From positions 248,001-312,000 of the forward strand of contig NZ_JAMBOT010000002.1 of assembly GCF_023715725.1 (NCBI RefSeq): 64,000 nt of DNA, in the 5' to 3' direction. The position numbers and the translations under genes were made by a program. This document shows, one piece after another, positions 44,000 to 52,173 of the stretch. How positions within the stretch are numbered: position 1 is the stretch's first letter; every line of letters begins with the position of its first letter. Below the pieces are notes generated by a model. The model was not told the DNA's origin, ran no database searches, and was given only the letters and a program-made list of their open reading frames with translations. This DNA comes from Paenibacillus pasadenensis. Lineage in GTDB: Bacteria; Bacillota; Bacilli; Paenibacillales; Paenibacillaceae.

Positions 44000-45394
44000 G
44001 TGAACGTGAAATCTTGGAGTAAAACGGGGCTGCTGGCTTGTACCAGCGCGGCGCTGCTTGCGATCTCGGCTTGTTCGAGCGGCGCCGGTACAAATAATGG
44101 GAATGTTGGGAACGATGGCGCATCGGAGCAAAACAACACGAACAGCAAAGGATCGGGCGTTGTTACTGTATCCGTCGTTACATCCAACCGTTTTCTTGAA
44201 TTGGCGAAAGAAAAATACGAGGCTGCAAATCCAGGCGTTAAAATCGAGCTGAAGCAATCGTATGAACCTCCTAAAACGGAAGGCGGCGGCATGGTGGCGA
44301 TGCGTGCTTTCGGTTACGATCCGGCCGCTGTCGAGAAACATGTCGCACTCGTTAACTCGGAATTAATGAACGGCAACGCTGCCGATCTCATCATGGTCGA
44401 TACCTTGGCTTACACCAAGTATGCGGATAAAAAGCTGCTTGCCGATTTGCAGGCCTATATGACCAAAGAAAAGGGCTTTAACCCCGACGATTATTATATG
44501 AACATTTTTGATGCGCTCAAATATAAGGACGGGCTTTATGCCATTACTCCGAATGCCATTGCAAACATTTGGTTCGGAAATCAAGACCGGATCAAGGATT
44601 TGAAGCTGGATCCGAATTCATGGACTTGGGCGCAGTTTTCCGAGCAGTTGAGCGGGCTTGCCAAAAAAGGCGGAGATCCGGTCATGCAGTACTTACCGCC
44701 TGAATATTTTGCCAATGAGAGAATCAGTGAAAACATTGATCAATTCATGAATTTGAATGAGAAAAAAGCCAGCTTCGACAGTGCCGAATTTATCGGTTTG
44801 CTGAACGAGATCAAATCCTATTACGACAATAAGATTTTTGTGGAGCCCGATATGAACGGTAAAACCGGAATGGGCAAAGCGATTAAAATGGGCGAAAAAA
44901 TGAACTCCAAGGAAGCTTTTATTAATTTGAAGCTTACCAGCTTTGGATCGCTTAGCTTTGGTGAAACCTGGTTCGCTAAACCTCAAATATTCGCGCCGCC
45001 TACGGAACAAAACAGCAAAGGCAACTCGTTTACTGCCGGCATGCTGCTCGCGATGAACGAGAAGTCAAAAAACAAGGACCAGGCATGGGATTTCCTCCAA
45101 TTCCTCCTGTCGGATGAGATGCAGTCGGAGCCGGATCTGTTCGGTCTGCCCGTCAACAAAAAAACGGCAGAGGCGCAAATCAGCGGGCTGGCCGAAGGAG
45201 AAAACAAGCTTTCTCCGGAATATTTGGAAAAAGCCAAAGAAATTATGCCTCAGCTGACGCGATTTGGCGGAATGGAACCAAAAATCAATGATATTGTCAT
45301 GGAAGAGACAGCTCTATTCTTTAAAGGCGAAAAATCGGCCGAGGACGTGGCTAAAGCGCTGCAAAACAAAATTACGCTTTATATGGAAGAGTAA
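44000..45394 (+). CDS. sugar-type ABC substrate-binding lipoprotein (tandem family, copy 3)
   Basis: Binding protein of 464 residues starting at GTG 44000 (AAGGATGG upstream), lipobox ISAC (Cys25). It is the closest relative of 42454-43833, sharing the signal peptide almost residue for residue, the linker style and most of the mature sequence (for example MNGNAADLIMVDTLAY and WTWAQFSEQL). Differences cluster around residues 225-310, the region that in this fold contributes to ligand binding, which suggests divergence in specificity. It is monocistronic, with its own operator and terminator. Confidence 0.9.
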   Translation: MNVKSWSKTGLLACTSAALLAISACSSGAGTNNGNVGNDGASEQNNTNSKGSGVVTVSVVTSNRFLELAKEKYEAANPGVKIELKQSYEPPKTEGGGMVAMRAFGYDPAAVEKHVALVNSELMNGNAADLIMVDTLAYTKYADKKLLADLQAYMTKEKGFNPDDYYMNIFDALKYKDGLYAITPNAIANIWFGNQDRIKDLKLDPNSWTWAQFSEQLSGLAKKGGDPVMQYLPPEYFANERISENIDQFMNLNEKKASFDSAEFIGLLNEIKSYYDNKIFVEPDMNGKTGMGKAIKMGEKMNSKEAFINLKLTSFGSLSFGETWFAKPQIFAPPTEQNSKGNSFTAGMLLAMNEKSKNKDQAWDFLQFLLSDEMQSEPDLFGLPVNKKTAEAQISGLAEGENKLSPEYLEKAKEIMPQLTRFGGMEPKINDIVMEETALFFKGEKSAEDVAKALQNKITLYMEE

Positions 45395-45404
45395 ACAATC
45401 AGAT

Positions 45405-45441
45405 AAACCGGTGCGCGTCATTGGACGCGGCCGGTTTTTTT
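45405..45441 (+). terminator. terminator after binding-protein gene 44000
   Basis: AAACCGGtGCGCGTC pairs with GACGCGGCCGGTTT around a four-base loop, followed by a T-run. Confidence 0.85.
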
Positions 45442-45455
45442 GCGTTTCATCAAGG

Positions 45456-45508
45456 ACCATAATTTCCCACAAAGCTTTCATCTTTAAACGACAATGTTTC
45501 GCTAGACT
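45456..45508 (+). promoter_or_regulatory. operator and promoter of a decayed binding-protein gene
   Basis: Boxes CCATAATTT, CCCACAAAGC and TTTCATCTTT; the central box starts at 45468, 35 bases before the -10 box TAGACT (45503-45508). The control region is kept although the gene behind it is broken. Confidence 0.65.
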
Positions 45509-45553
45509 AATCCCAAGTAGTTAACTATGGGGCGATGAAAGGATGGGTCATAT

Positions 45554-45880
45554 ATGAACGTAAAGTATTGGAGCAGAAGAGGTATTTTGGCCGGATCAAG
45601 CGCTATTTTTCTAATGCTTTCAACAAATGCAGCTTCGGCGGAGCCGTTTACGGGAAACAATAACCATATTTCAAACCGCTTTTTGCAGCACGCAGAAGAG
45701 AAGGTTAAAGCGGCGAATCCGGATATAGATCTGCGAATCGTTTCTCCGCCCAAAAGTGACTCAACCTAGTAAGAATGCTCTTTTAAGCCAAATATGCTCC
45801 TTTCCATTAATATTAAGTCCGAGAAAAAGGAGGCGGCTTGGTAGCCCCTGAAGCTCCTGCTCTTGGAAGAAATGCAAGCC
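45554..45880 (+). pseudogene. decayed binding-protein gene (N-terminal and C-terminal fragments)
   Basis: Reading from ATG 45554 gives MNVKYWSRRGILAG, clearly the signal of the tandem binding-protein family, then NRFLQHAEEKVKAANPD and a stop at 45767-45769 after 71 residues. The lipobox cysteine is gone (STNAAS). From 45794 the frame reads MLLSINIKSEKKEAAW, a stop, then PLKLLLLEEMQ, matching the late-domain segment MLLAMNEKSKNKDQAW and FLQFLLSDEMQ of the intact copies. Nearly 900 bases of the middle and the true end are missing. A hairpin terminator follows directly. A short secreted 71-residue peptide could still be made, but nothing supports a function. Confidence 0.8.
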
Positions 45881-45914
45881 CCGTTTCAGCCGCTGACGCT
45901 GATTCGGGGCTTTT
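45876..45914 (+). terminator. terminator after the decayed binding-protein gene
   Basis: AAGCCCCG pairs with CGGGGCTT, with inner arms TCAGC and GCTGA, followed by TTTT. Confidence 0.75.
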
Positions 45915-45928
45915 GACGTACATCTTCA

Positions 45929-45979
45929 CACATTTTCCCATAATACTCTCATTTTTTTACCGCATTTTTTGACTACACT
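45929..45979 (+). promoter_or_regulatory. operator and promoter of binding-protein gene 46075
   Basis: Boxes CACACATTTT, CCCATAATAC and TCTCATTTTT; CATAAT starts at 45939, 35 bases before the -10 box TACACT (45974-45979). Confidence 0.68.
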
Positions 45980-46074
45980 GATCTCGTTGTTGCTTCATAT
46001 CTAACCTCAATGATTAATCCGAAACTGGATCAACATTTTCGGATAACGGGTTCAACAAGAAAGGGGAGCATGTT

Positions 46075-47454
46075 ATGAATAGACCAAAGTTGAAACATAG
46101 CCGTATTTTTCTCCTGTTATGGATGATGCTGCTCGTTCTGTCGGCATGCAGCTCTGCGGGGAATTCAACGGCAAATCAGAATCCGCCATCAAATCCGCTC
46201 TCCCAATCCGGGTTGCAGGACAAGGAGCAAACAAACGACGGAAATGCTAAATTAGAAGGCGTAGTTACTATTTCGGTCGTTACAACGAATTACTTTCTGA
46301 ACGAGGCCAAAAAGAAATTCGAAGCGGAGAATCCAGGTATCCGAATCGAGATTAAAGAAGCTCAATCGCTGGAGATGGAGGGCGGCGGCAGAGTCTCCAT
46401 GGAAGGGTATTCTCCCATTGCCGTAGAGAAATATACGACTCAAGTGAATGCAGAGCTCATGAACGGCAATGCTTCCGATCTGATCGCGGTAGATATTCTT
46501 GCCTACAACAAATATGCGGATAAAAAGCTGCTCGTTGACTTCAATGAGTATATGAATGAGGCGAACGGCTTTAAACCGGAAAACTACTATATGAACATTT
46601 TTGATGCTATGAAGCATAACGGCGGCCTCTATGCTTTGCCGCTGAGCGTTACAACGGATTTGTGGTTTGCGGATAAGGCTCGCATTAAGGACGCTAATCT
46701 GAATCCCGATTCCTGGACATGGGAGCAGTTCGACCAAATCGTTGAGGAAGGGGAATCCGGAGGCGGTCCTGTTATCGCCGTTGAGCGTCCGGACCTGTTT
46801 TTTCTGGACCGGGTGAAGGGAGAGCTTGACCGTTACTTGAACGCTGGAGAAAGAAAAGCGGCCTTTGACAGTCCAGAATTCATTCAGCTGCTGGAGCAGA
46901 TCAAGGCGTACCCGAAAGGGCAGTATTCCTCCGGCAAAATTAAGGAGACCTTTTACCCTTATTTGAAATTAACCGTCCCGCAAATGATTACGTTTGGACA
47001 TGTCATTTTGGATCATCCGCAAATCATGGCTCCGCCAGCACCGGACGCCGGAGACGGCAGAGCGTTTAAATCCGACTTGCTGCTTGCGCTGAACAACAAA
47101 TCAAAGGTTAAAAAGGAAGCTTGGGCATTTCTGCAATTCCTGCTGTCGGAAAAAATACAGGGATTACAAGGTCCGGACGGACTCTCCGGCCTTTCGGTCA
47201 ATAAACAGGTTATGGAGGCGCGGCTGGCTGAGCTTCAAGAGGGCAAAAAAGAAACCGGTTATAAAAAGCCGACAGCCGAGGAAGCCCAGCTGTTGTCAGA
47301 TCTTATGCCTCAATTAAAACGTTTTGGCGGAATGGATTCTAAAATTGAGGCTATTTTGACGGACGAAGCAAATTCGTTCTTTAAGGGAGAGCAATCGGCG
47401 GAGGATGCGGCAAAAGCGATTCAAAACAAAATAACGCTATATTTGGAGGAATAG
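46075..47454 (+). CDS. sugar-type ABC substrate-binding lipoprotein (tandem family, copy 5)
   Basis: Binding protein of 459 residues, the most diverged intact member of the tandem family. ATG 46075 follows AAAGGGGAG. The lipobox is LSAC (Cys25). Family landmarks are kept (NAELMNGNASDLIAVDILAY, YYMNIFDAMK, WTWEQF, final NKITLYLEE), but the ligand-side middle region differs strongly from the copies at 42454 and 44000. It has its own operator with the shared 35-base spacing and its own terminator at 47465-47507. Confidence 0.9.
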   Translation: MNRPKLKHSRIFLLLWMMLLVLSACSSAGNSTANQNPPSNPLSQSGLQDKEQTNDGNAKLEGVVTISVVTTNYFLNEAKKKFEAENPGIRIEIKEAQSLEMEGGGRVSMEGYSPIAVEKYTTQVNAELMNGNASDLIAVDILAYNKYADKKLLVDFNEYMNEANGFKPENYYMNIFDAMKHNGGLYALPLSVTTDLWFADKARIKDANLNPDSWTWEQFDQIVEEGESGGGPVIAVERPDLFFLDRVKGELDRYLNAGERKAAFDSPEFIQLLEQIKAYPKGQYSSGKIKETFYPYLKLTVPQMITFGHVILDHPQIMAPPAPDAGDGRAFKSDLLLALNNKSKVKKEAWAFLQFLLSEKIQGLQGPDGLSGLSVNKQVMEARLAELQEGKKETGYKKPTAEEAQLLSDLMPQLKRFGGMDSKIEAILTDEANSFFKGEQSAEDAAKAIQNKITLYLEE

Positions 47455-47464
47455 CTCCATCTGC

Positions 47465-47507
47465 TGCCCGTCCTTCCCGGCTCTGCCGGTGAGGACGGGC
47501 TTATTTT
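47465..47507 (+). terminator. terminator after binding-protein gene 46075
   Basis: GCCCGTCC pairs with GGACGGGC around a loop with inner pairing (CCGG/CCGG), followed by TTATTTT. Confidence 0.75.
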
Positions 47508-47589
47508 GTACATCAAAAGGGAACGGGGGACTAGATGTCAAACCTATTGTCAGAATCGGTCAATCGCTTCAAGAAACGGTGGGGTCCCA

Positions 47590-49767
47590 ATGACTTATCC
47601 TCAGCTTATATCGGCTAAGCTTTTTATTCCGCCGCCGCGCAGCAATGCCGTCATTCGTCCTCGCTTGACGGAACGGCTAAGCGGCGGTTTAAACGGCAAA
47701 TTATCGCTTGTCCACGGGCATGCAGGCAGCGGCAAAACAACGCTTGTTTGCGAATGGCTGCATGGCAGCGGGCTTGCAGCAGCATGGCTATCGCTAGACG
47801 AACAGGATCGGGAGCCGTCGCGTTTTATCCTTTATCTTTGTGCTGCGCTGCGCAAAGCCGGCGTTTCGCTGGAGCCGGAGTTCATGAGAGCTCTTCAGTC
47901 AGGAAGCTATCCTGCTGCCGAGCCCGTGTTAACGGAGCTTCTCCATAAGCTTGAGGCTGAAACGAAGCCGCTCGTCCTCGTCCTCGACGATTATCATCTG
48001 TGCGCAGCTGACGCGACTGACTCGGCTCTGCAATTTCTGCTGGAGCAGCTGCCGCAGCTGCTCCATATCGTTCTCATTAGCCGGGAGCTGCCCCGCTTTC
48101 CGCTTGCCCGGCTGCGGGCCAGCAATGCGCTGAATGAAATCGGAGCCGCTGAACTGAGCTTCTCCGCTGCTGAGTCTGCCCTGTTTCTGCGGGAGTCGAT
48201 GGGGGTGACGGGGCTGTCCAAAGCGGACGCAGAGCTGCTCGGCAAGCGGACAGAGGGCTGGATTGCCGCGCTGCAGCTGGCCGCAATTTCCTTGCGCCGG
48301 ACAGAGAACGTTTCCGGATTCGTCGCTTCCTACACCGGCAGCCACGGTTTTATTGCCGATTATTTTCTGGAAGAGGTGTTAAGACGGCAGCCGCAGCATA
48401 TTCAGAGCTTTTTGCTGCGGACTTCAATTTTGGAGCGGATGTGCGGGCCGTTATGCGCTGCAGTGGCAGCGGGAGCCAGCGAGACGTTAGACGCAGCTTC
48501 CGGCGGCGCTTTGCTGTCCGAGCTGGAGCTGGCTCAGCTGTTTGTTGTGCCGTTGGACGGAGAGCGGCGCTGGTACCGCTATCACCATCTTTTCCGTGAA
48601 ATGCTGCTTCAAAGATTGCCGCTGCATGACGAACGGACGGCGGCGGAGCTGCATCTCCGGGCAAGCGATTGGCATGAGCAGAACGGCTTTCCTGCGGAGG
48701 CGTTCCGGCATGCCGTGTCGGCTGGGGATATCGGCCGTGCTGCCCGGTTGGCGGAGGGCGGGGGCATGCCTCTGCAGTTCAGAGGCGGTCTTGATCCCGT
48801 GCTGGGATGGTTGCGGAAGCTTCCGGCAGCTGAGCTGGAGCTCAGACCGCAGCTGAGGGTGCTGTATGCTTCTGCGCTGCTTATGACAGGCGAGCTGTCC
48901 AGCGTTGAGCCGCTGCTGAAAGCGGCCGAATCCGCTTTTGAGGGCGGAGAGAAGGAGGAGCGGGCTCTAGACTGGATCGGTCATATCGCTTCGATCCGGG
49001 CTGTGCTGGCGGTCACCAGACACGATGCTGCGGCGATATTGGAGCAATCGCAAAAGGCTCTGCAATTGTTGCGTCCAGACAATGTGCCGGTGCGAACGTC
49101 CGCGCAATGGTCGCTTGGGTATGCGTACCAGCTGCAGGGCAATCAGGCGCTGGCCGAAAAAGCGTATGCTGAAGCATTGTCAGGAAGCCGCAAAATCGGG
49201 CATACCGTTATTTTCATGATGTCCATGCTAGGGCTCGGGCAATTGCAGGAAGCCGATCTCCGCTTTTACGAAGCGTCTGAGACGTATCGGGAGGTCATCG
49301 GATTGGCTGGAAAACCGCCGCTTCCCGCAGCCTGCGAAGCCTATTTAGGCTTGGCTCGAATACATGCTGCGAGAGGCGAGCCGGATTTAGCCCGGCCGCT
49401 TGCGATGCAAAGCCTGCAGCTGGCCCGGCAGCTGGAACAGACGGATCGCGCTTTAGCAGCAGAGCAGCTGCTGGTTAAGCTGGAGCAAACGGGCAAACGA
49501 GGAGTCGACCGAAACGTAATAGCTGCAGCAACCGTTCCAGACAGCGGAGCGAATCGGTTCCCTTTAGTGGAACCGCTCAGCGAACGGGAGCTGGAGGTTC
49601 TGCGGCTTGTGGCTCAAGGCCGTTCCAATCGGGAAATCGCCGATCTGCTGTTCATTGCGCTCGCAACCGTTAAAGGGCATAACCGCATCATATTTGATAA
49701 GCTCCAGGTCAAGCGCCGCACCGAAGCCGTGGCTCGCGCTAGAGCGCTGGGGCTTTTGCAGGGATAA
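47590..49767 (+). CDS. MalT-like (LAL) LuxR-family transcriptional regulator
   Basis: Large ATP-binding regulator of 725 residues of the MalT/LAL type, in which an inducer drives ATP-dependent oligomerisation and activation. I use ATG 47590 after GGTGGGG; upstream codons give a Cys/Arg-rich leader unlike the family. Walker A is GHAGSGKT (43-50), Walker B LVLVLDD (128-134). Helical repeat regions follow, and the C-terminal LuxR helix-turn-helix (about 660-725) reads [20 protein letters not shown] then ATVKGH. The length is somewhat short of E. coli MalT (about 900), with a reduced repeat region. It stands alone between the binding-protein cluster and an oxidoreductase gene; targets and inducer are unknown. 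Confidence 0.9.
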   Translation: MTYPQLISAKLFIPPPRSNAVIRPRLTERLSGGLNGKLSLVHGHAGSGKTTLVCEWLHGSGLAAAWLSLDEQDREPSRFILYLCAALRKAGVSLEPEFMRALQSGSYPAAEPVLTELLHKLEAETKPLVLVLDDYHLCAADATDSALQFLLEQLPQLLHIVLISRELPRFPLARLRASNALNEIGAAELSFSAAESALFLRESMGVTGLSKADAELLGKRTEGWIAALQLAAISLRRTENVSGFVASYTGSHGFIADYFLEEVLRRQPQHIQSFLLRTSILERMCGPLCAAVAAGASETLDAASGGALLSELELAQLFVVPLDGERRWYRYHHLFREMLLQRLPLHDERTAAELHLRASDWHEQNGFPAEAFRHAVSAGDIGRAARLAEGGGMPLQFRGGLDPVLGWLRKLPAAELELRPQLRVLYASALLMTGELSSVEPLLKAAESAFEGGEKEERALDWIGHIASIRAVLAVTRHDAAAILEQSQKALQLLRPDNVPVRTSAQWSLGYAYQLQGNQALAEKAYAEALSGSRKIGHTVIFMMSMLGLGQLQEADLRFYEASETYREVIGLAGKPPLPAACEAYLGLARIHAARGEPDLARPLAMQSLQLARQLEQTDRALAAEQLLVKLEQTGKRGVDRNVIAAATVPDSGANRFPLVEPLSERELEVLRLVAQGRSNREIADLLFIALATVKGHNRIIFDKLQVKRRTEAVARARALGLLQG

Positions 49768-49905
49768 GCCCTACGAAGCGACAGTCAAACGCATAAGCGA
49801 AGCCGTGTGAACAAGAGGAGCGGAGCCAAAGGCTGTGCCCAACGAAGCGTAGCGAAAGTCAGGGCAAGTTCTCTCCGGCACAAGCGCAGCTGTGAAAAAA
49901 TAGGG

Positions 49906-50036
49906 AGCGGAGCCAAAGGTCGAGCTTGGAGAAGCGTCAGCGTTCGCCTTTGACGTCGGATTTCTACCGCTATAGCGGTTAAATTCAAAGAAATCTGAGG
50001 TCAACAGCGATCGGAAGGCCGACCTTTGGCGCAGCG
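49906..50036. repeat. dispersed inverted-repeat (MITE- or REP-like) element, full copy 1
   Basis: About 130 bases with terminal inverted arms GCCAAAGGTCG (49912-49922) and CGACCTTTGGC (50020-50030), inner imperfect arms TGACGTCGGATTTCT and AGAAATCTGAGGTCA, and a central perfect palindrome ACCGCTATAGCGGT. The whole could fold into one long hairpin. A second copy is at 59408-59541 and fragments at 3725-3785 and 31184-31206. No coding capacity. An additional partial left end (GAGGAGCGGAGCCAAAGGCT) lies at about 49815. Confidence 0.75.
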
Positions 50037-50121
50037 TTTTTTTCACCTCAAAACAATACTTTAGTTGCTCCAGCGCAGCATGGTCGTGCGGGTATACTGG
50101 AGCGGCGAGGTGAGAGATCAA

Positions 50122-51039
50122 ATGAAAGCAATCCTATGCACAAAATATGGTCCGCCCGAGGTGCTGGAGCTGCGGCAGACCGCAAAACCAAAGCCGAAAG
50201 GAAGCGAGCTTCTGGTCAAAGTCCGCGCGACGACAGTCACGACCGGCGATTGCAGAGTGAGATCGTTTCGCTGCCCGTTATTGTACTGGCTGCCGATGCG
50301 GCTGATTCTCGGAATTCGCAAGCCGCGCAACCCGATATTGGGCGTTGAGCTTGCGGGCGTAGTCGAAGCGGTCGGCCCCAAGGTGAAAAAGTTCCGGCCC
50401 GGCGATGAGGTGTATGCGCTTAGCGGAATGCGTTTCGGGGCTCACGCCGAATATGTATGTTTGCACGAAAATGGGACGATAGCGCTTAAGCCGGACAACC
50501 TCGATTGGCAGGAGGCGGCGGCGATTCCATTCGGCGCGACAACGGCCCTGTACTTCTTCCGGAAGAGCGGCATCGGGCCTGGGAAAAAGGTTCTTGTGTA
50601 TGGAGCGTCCGGGGCAGTAGGCACAGCCGCCGTGCAAATCGCTGCCTATTACGGAGCTGAGGTGACGGCCGTGTGCAGCGGGGCGAATACCGGGCTTGTG
50701 CGCTCCCTTGGGGCAAACCATACGATTGATTACACCAAAGAGGACTTTGCGGACAGGGCGGAGCGGTATGATATCGTGTTTGATACGGTCGGCAAATGCC
50801 GGGCGGCCAGCGCTCGCAAAGCGCTTGCTCCCGGCGGGGCGTTTCTTACCGTGGAAGGGAAGGGAATGGCTAGAACCAGCGGTCCGGATCTTGTGCTGCT
50901 TAAACAGCTGGCGGAAGAGGGACATATAAGAGCCGTCATTGAACGAACGTATCCGCTGGAGCAAATTCAAGAGGCGCATCGGCATGTCGAGACTGGGAGA
51001 AAAAAAGGGAATATAGTAGTTGTTGTTTCAGAAAATTAG
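50122..51039 (+). CDS. medium-chain oxidoreductase, quinone-oxidoreductase-like
   Basis: NAD(P)H-dependent oxidoreductase of the zinc-independent branch of the medium-chain dehydrogenase superfamily, 305 residues. I use ATG 50122 with GAGGTGAG upstream. The GroES-like domain has GVELAGVVEAVGPKVKKF and GDEVYAL; the nucleotide-binding fold has YGASGAVGTAAVQIA (about residues 170-185), and the family's later segment YDIVFDTVGK. The structural-zinc cysteine loop of alcohol dehydrogenases is absent. The substrate (quinone, enone or similar) is unknown. It is monocistronic. Its long 3' untranslated region carries the palindrome array at 51100-51443 before a terminator. Confidence 0.88.
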   Translation: MKAILCTKYGPPEVLELRQTAKPKPKGSELLVKVRATTVTTGDCRVRSFRCPLLYWLPMRLILGIRKPRNPILGVELAGVVEAVGPKVKKFRPGDEVYALSGMRFGAHAEYVCLHENGTIALKPDNLDWQEAAAIPFGATTALYFFRKSGIGPGKKVLVYGASGAVGTAAVQIAAYYGAEVTAVCSGANTGLVRSLGANHTIDYTKEDFADRAERYDIVFDTVGKCRAASARKALAPGGAFLTVEGKGMARTSGPDLVLLKQLAEEGHIRAVIERTYPLEQIQEAHRHVETGRKKGNIVVVVSEN

Positions 51040-51099
51040 TGTCCGGGCTGCGATTGTCGAGTTAGAGAATTGATTTGTTAAAATGCAAAATAAAACTAG

Positions 51100-51443
51100 G
51101 CCCGTAAGGTCGTCAAACGACCTTACGGGGCGGTCATAGCCGAAAAACGCCCTCGGTAAGGTCACCCAATGACCTTACCGAGCAGGCAAAGTCGAAGATC
51201 GGCCTCGGTAAGGTCACCAAATGACCTTACAGAGCAGGCAAAGTCGAAGATCGGCCTCGGTAAAGTAGTCAAACGACCTTACCGAGCATGTAAAGCCGAA
51301 GATCAGCCTCGGTAAGGTCACCAAATGACCTTACCGAGCATGCAAAGCCGAAGATCGGCCTCGGTAAGGTCACCAAATGACCTTACCGAGCATGCAAAGC
51401 CGAAGATCGGCCTCGGTAAGGTCACCAAACGACCTTACCGGAG
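51100..51443. repeat. array of seven 31-base palindromes, 52-base period, in a 3' UTR
   Basis: Seven units start at 51100, 51152, 51204, 51256, 51308, 51360 and 51412, all exactly 52 bases apart. Each is a palindrome of the form CTCGGTAAGGTCA-CCAAA-TGACCTTACCGAG; the first reads CCCGTAAGGTCG with matching CGACCTTACGGG, a compensated change. The 21-base segments between units are also alike (CAAAGCCGAAGATCGGC). Differences in one arm are sometimes matched in the other and sometimes not (unit 3 has CAGAG, unit 4 AAAGTAG). The array lies after the oxidoreductase stop and before its terminator. Confidence 0.9.
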
Positions 51444-51470
51444 CTACAAAGCTCGAAAACCGGCAGTTTA

Positions 51471-51529
51471 AGAAAGGGAGCAGTCCCTAGTCACATCACG
51501 TGACTTAAGGGGAAGCTCGCTTTCTTTTT
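51471..51529 (+). terminator. long-hairpin terminator after the oxidoreductase and array
   Basis: AGAAAGGGAGC pairs with GCTCGCTTTCT, with inner arms TCCCTAGTCAC and GTGACTTAAGGGGA, then TTTTT. It ends a transcript containing the palindrome array. Confidence 0.75.
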
Positions 51530-51582
51530 GTTTTCGATGAAAGCGTAACAAATGAAAGTAAATGAAAATAAAGAAAAGTAGT

Positions 51583-51611
51583 TGACAAAATACGAAATAA
51601 AAAATAAATTA
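51583..51611 (+). promoter_or_regulatory. sigma-A promoter of the RpiB-like gene
   Basis: TTGACA (51583-51588), 17-base spacer, TAAATT (51606-51611). Just upstream lie GAAAGTAAATGAAAATAAAG repeats, which resemble direct-repeat operators of DeoR-type regulators; a similar TGAAAGTAAA occurs at 53149 before the permease promoter. Confidence 0.7.
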
Positions 51612-51673
51612 AAGATAAGAACTAGTTGCGGTTCGACGATAAACGATTTGTAAACGGAGGAGAGTGACACAGA

Positions 51674-52156
51674 ATGAAAATCGGAATCGGGGCGGATCAA
51701 AACGGATTCGAAATGAAAGAGCAATTAAAGCACTTTCTGCTTGAGCTCGGCCACGAGGTGGACGACTACGGTTGCGATGCCTGCCAATCGGTAGACTACC
51801 CTGACATCGCCTTCCAGGTTGCCCAGCACATCTCGGAAGGACGGCTGGAGCGAGGGCTGCTCATATGCGGCACCGGCATCGGCGTGGCGATCGCGGCAGG
51901 CAAATATCCCGGCATACGCGCCGCCCTTTGCCATGATCCCTATTCGGCAGAACGCTCGCAGAAAAGCAACAATGCGCAAATTATTACGATGGGGGCGCAA
52001 ATTATCGGAGTTGAGGCGGCTAAAAAGGTCGTTGAAGCATGGGCTTCATCCTTCTTTGAAGACGGACGTTCCACCGCCAAAATTCAAAAAATTATAGATA
52101 AAGAACGGGAGATATTAAAAAACGGTTTCCCGGAAACAAAAGCGGACTCTGAATAA
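51674..52156 (+). CDS. RpiB/LacAB-family sugar-phosphate isomerase, predicted D-erythrulose 4-phosphate isomerase
   Basis: Isomerase of 160 residues. RpiB-family enzymes interconvert aldose and ketose phosphates. Landmarks are MKIGIGADQNGFEMK (canonical DHAG replaced by DQNG), the catalytic-cysteine loop LLICGTGIG and CHDPYSAERS with the phosphate-side His; the canonical HNDAN is NNAQ here. Members of this family in erythritol, threitol and apiose catabolism (EryI/DerI type) convert D-erythrulose 4-phosphate to D-erythrose 4-phosphate, and co-occurrence with a TIM-like isomerase and RuBisCO-like protein at 60845-62907 favours that role over ribose 5-phosphate isomerase (inference). ATG 51674 follows GGAGGAG. 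It is first in the catabolic gene set. Confidence 0.85.
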   Translation: MKIGIGADQNGFEMKEQLKHFLLELGHEVDDYGCDACQSVDYPDIAFQVAQHISEGRLERGLLICGTGIGVAIAAGKYPGIRAALCHDPYSAERSQKSNNAQIITMGAQIIGVEAAKKVVEAWASSFFEDGRSTAKIQKIIDKEREILKNGFPETKADSE

Positions 52157-52173
52157 GAGGAGTGAATCTGCCT

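Noticed and set aside
51100-51443. CRISPR array or string of terminators
   Set aside because: Spacers are nearly identical, and none of the hairpins is followed by a T-run; a separate terminator stands at 51471-51529.
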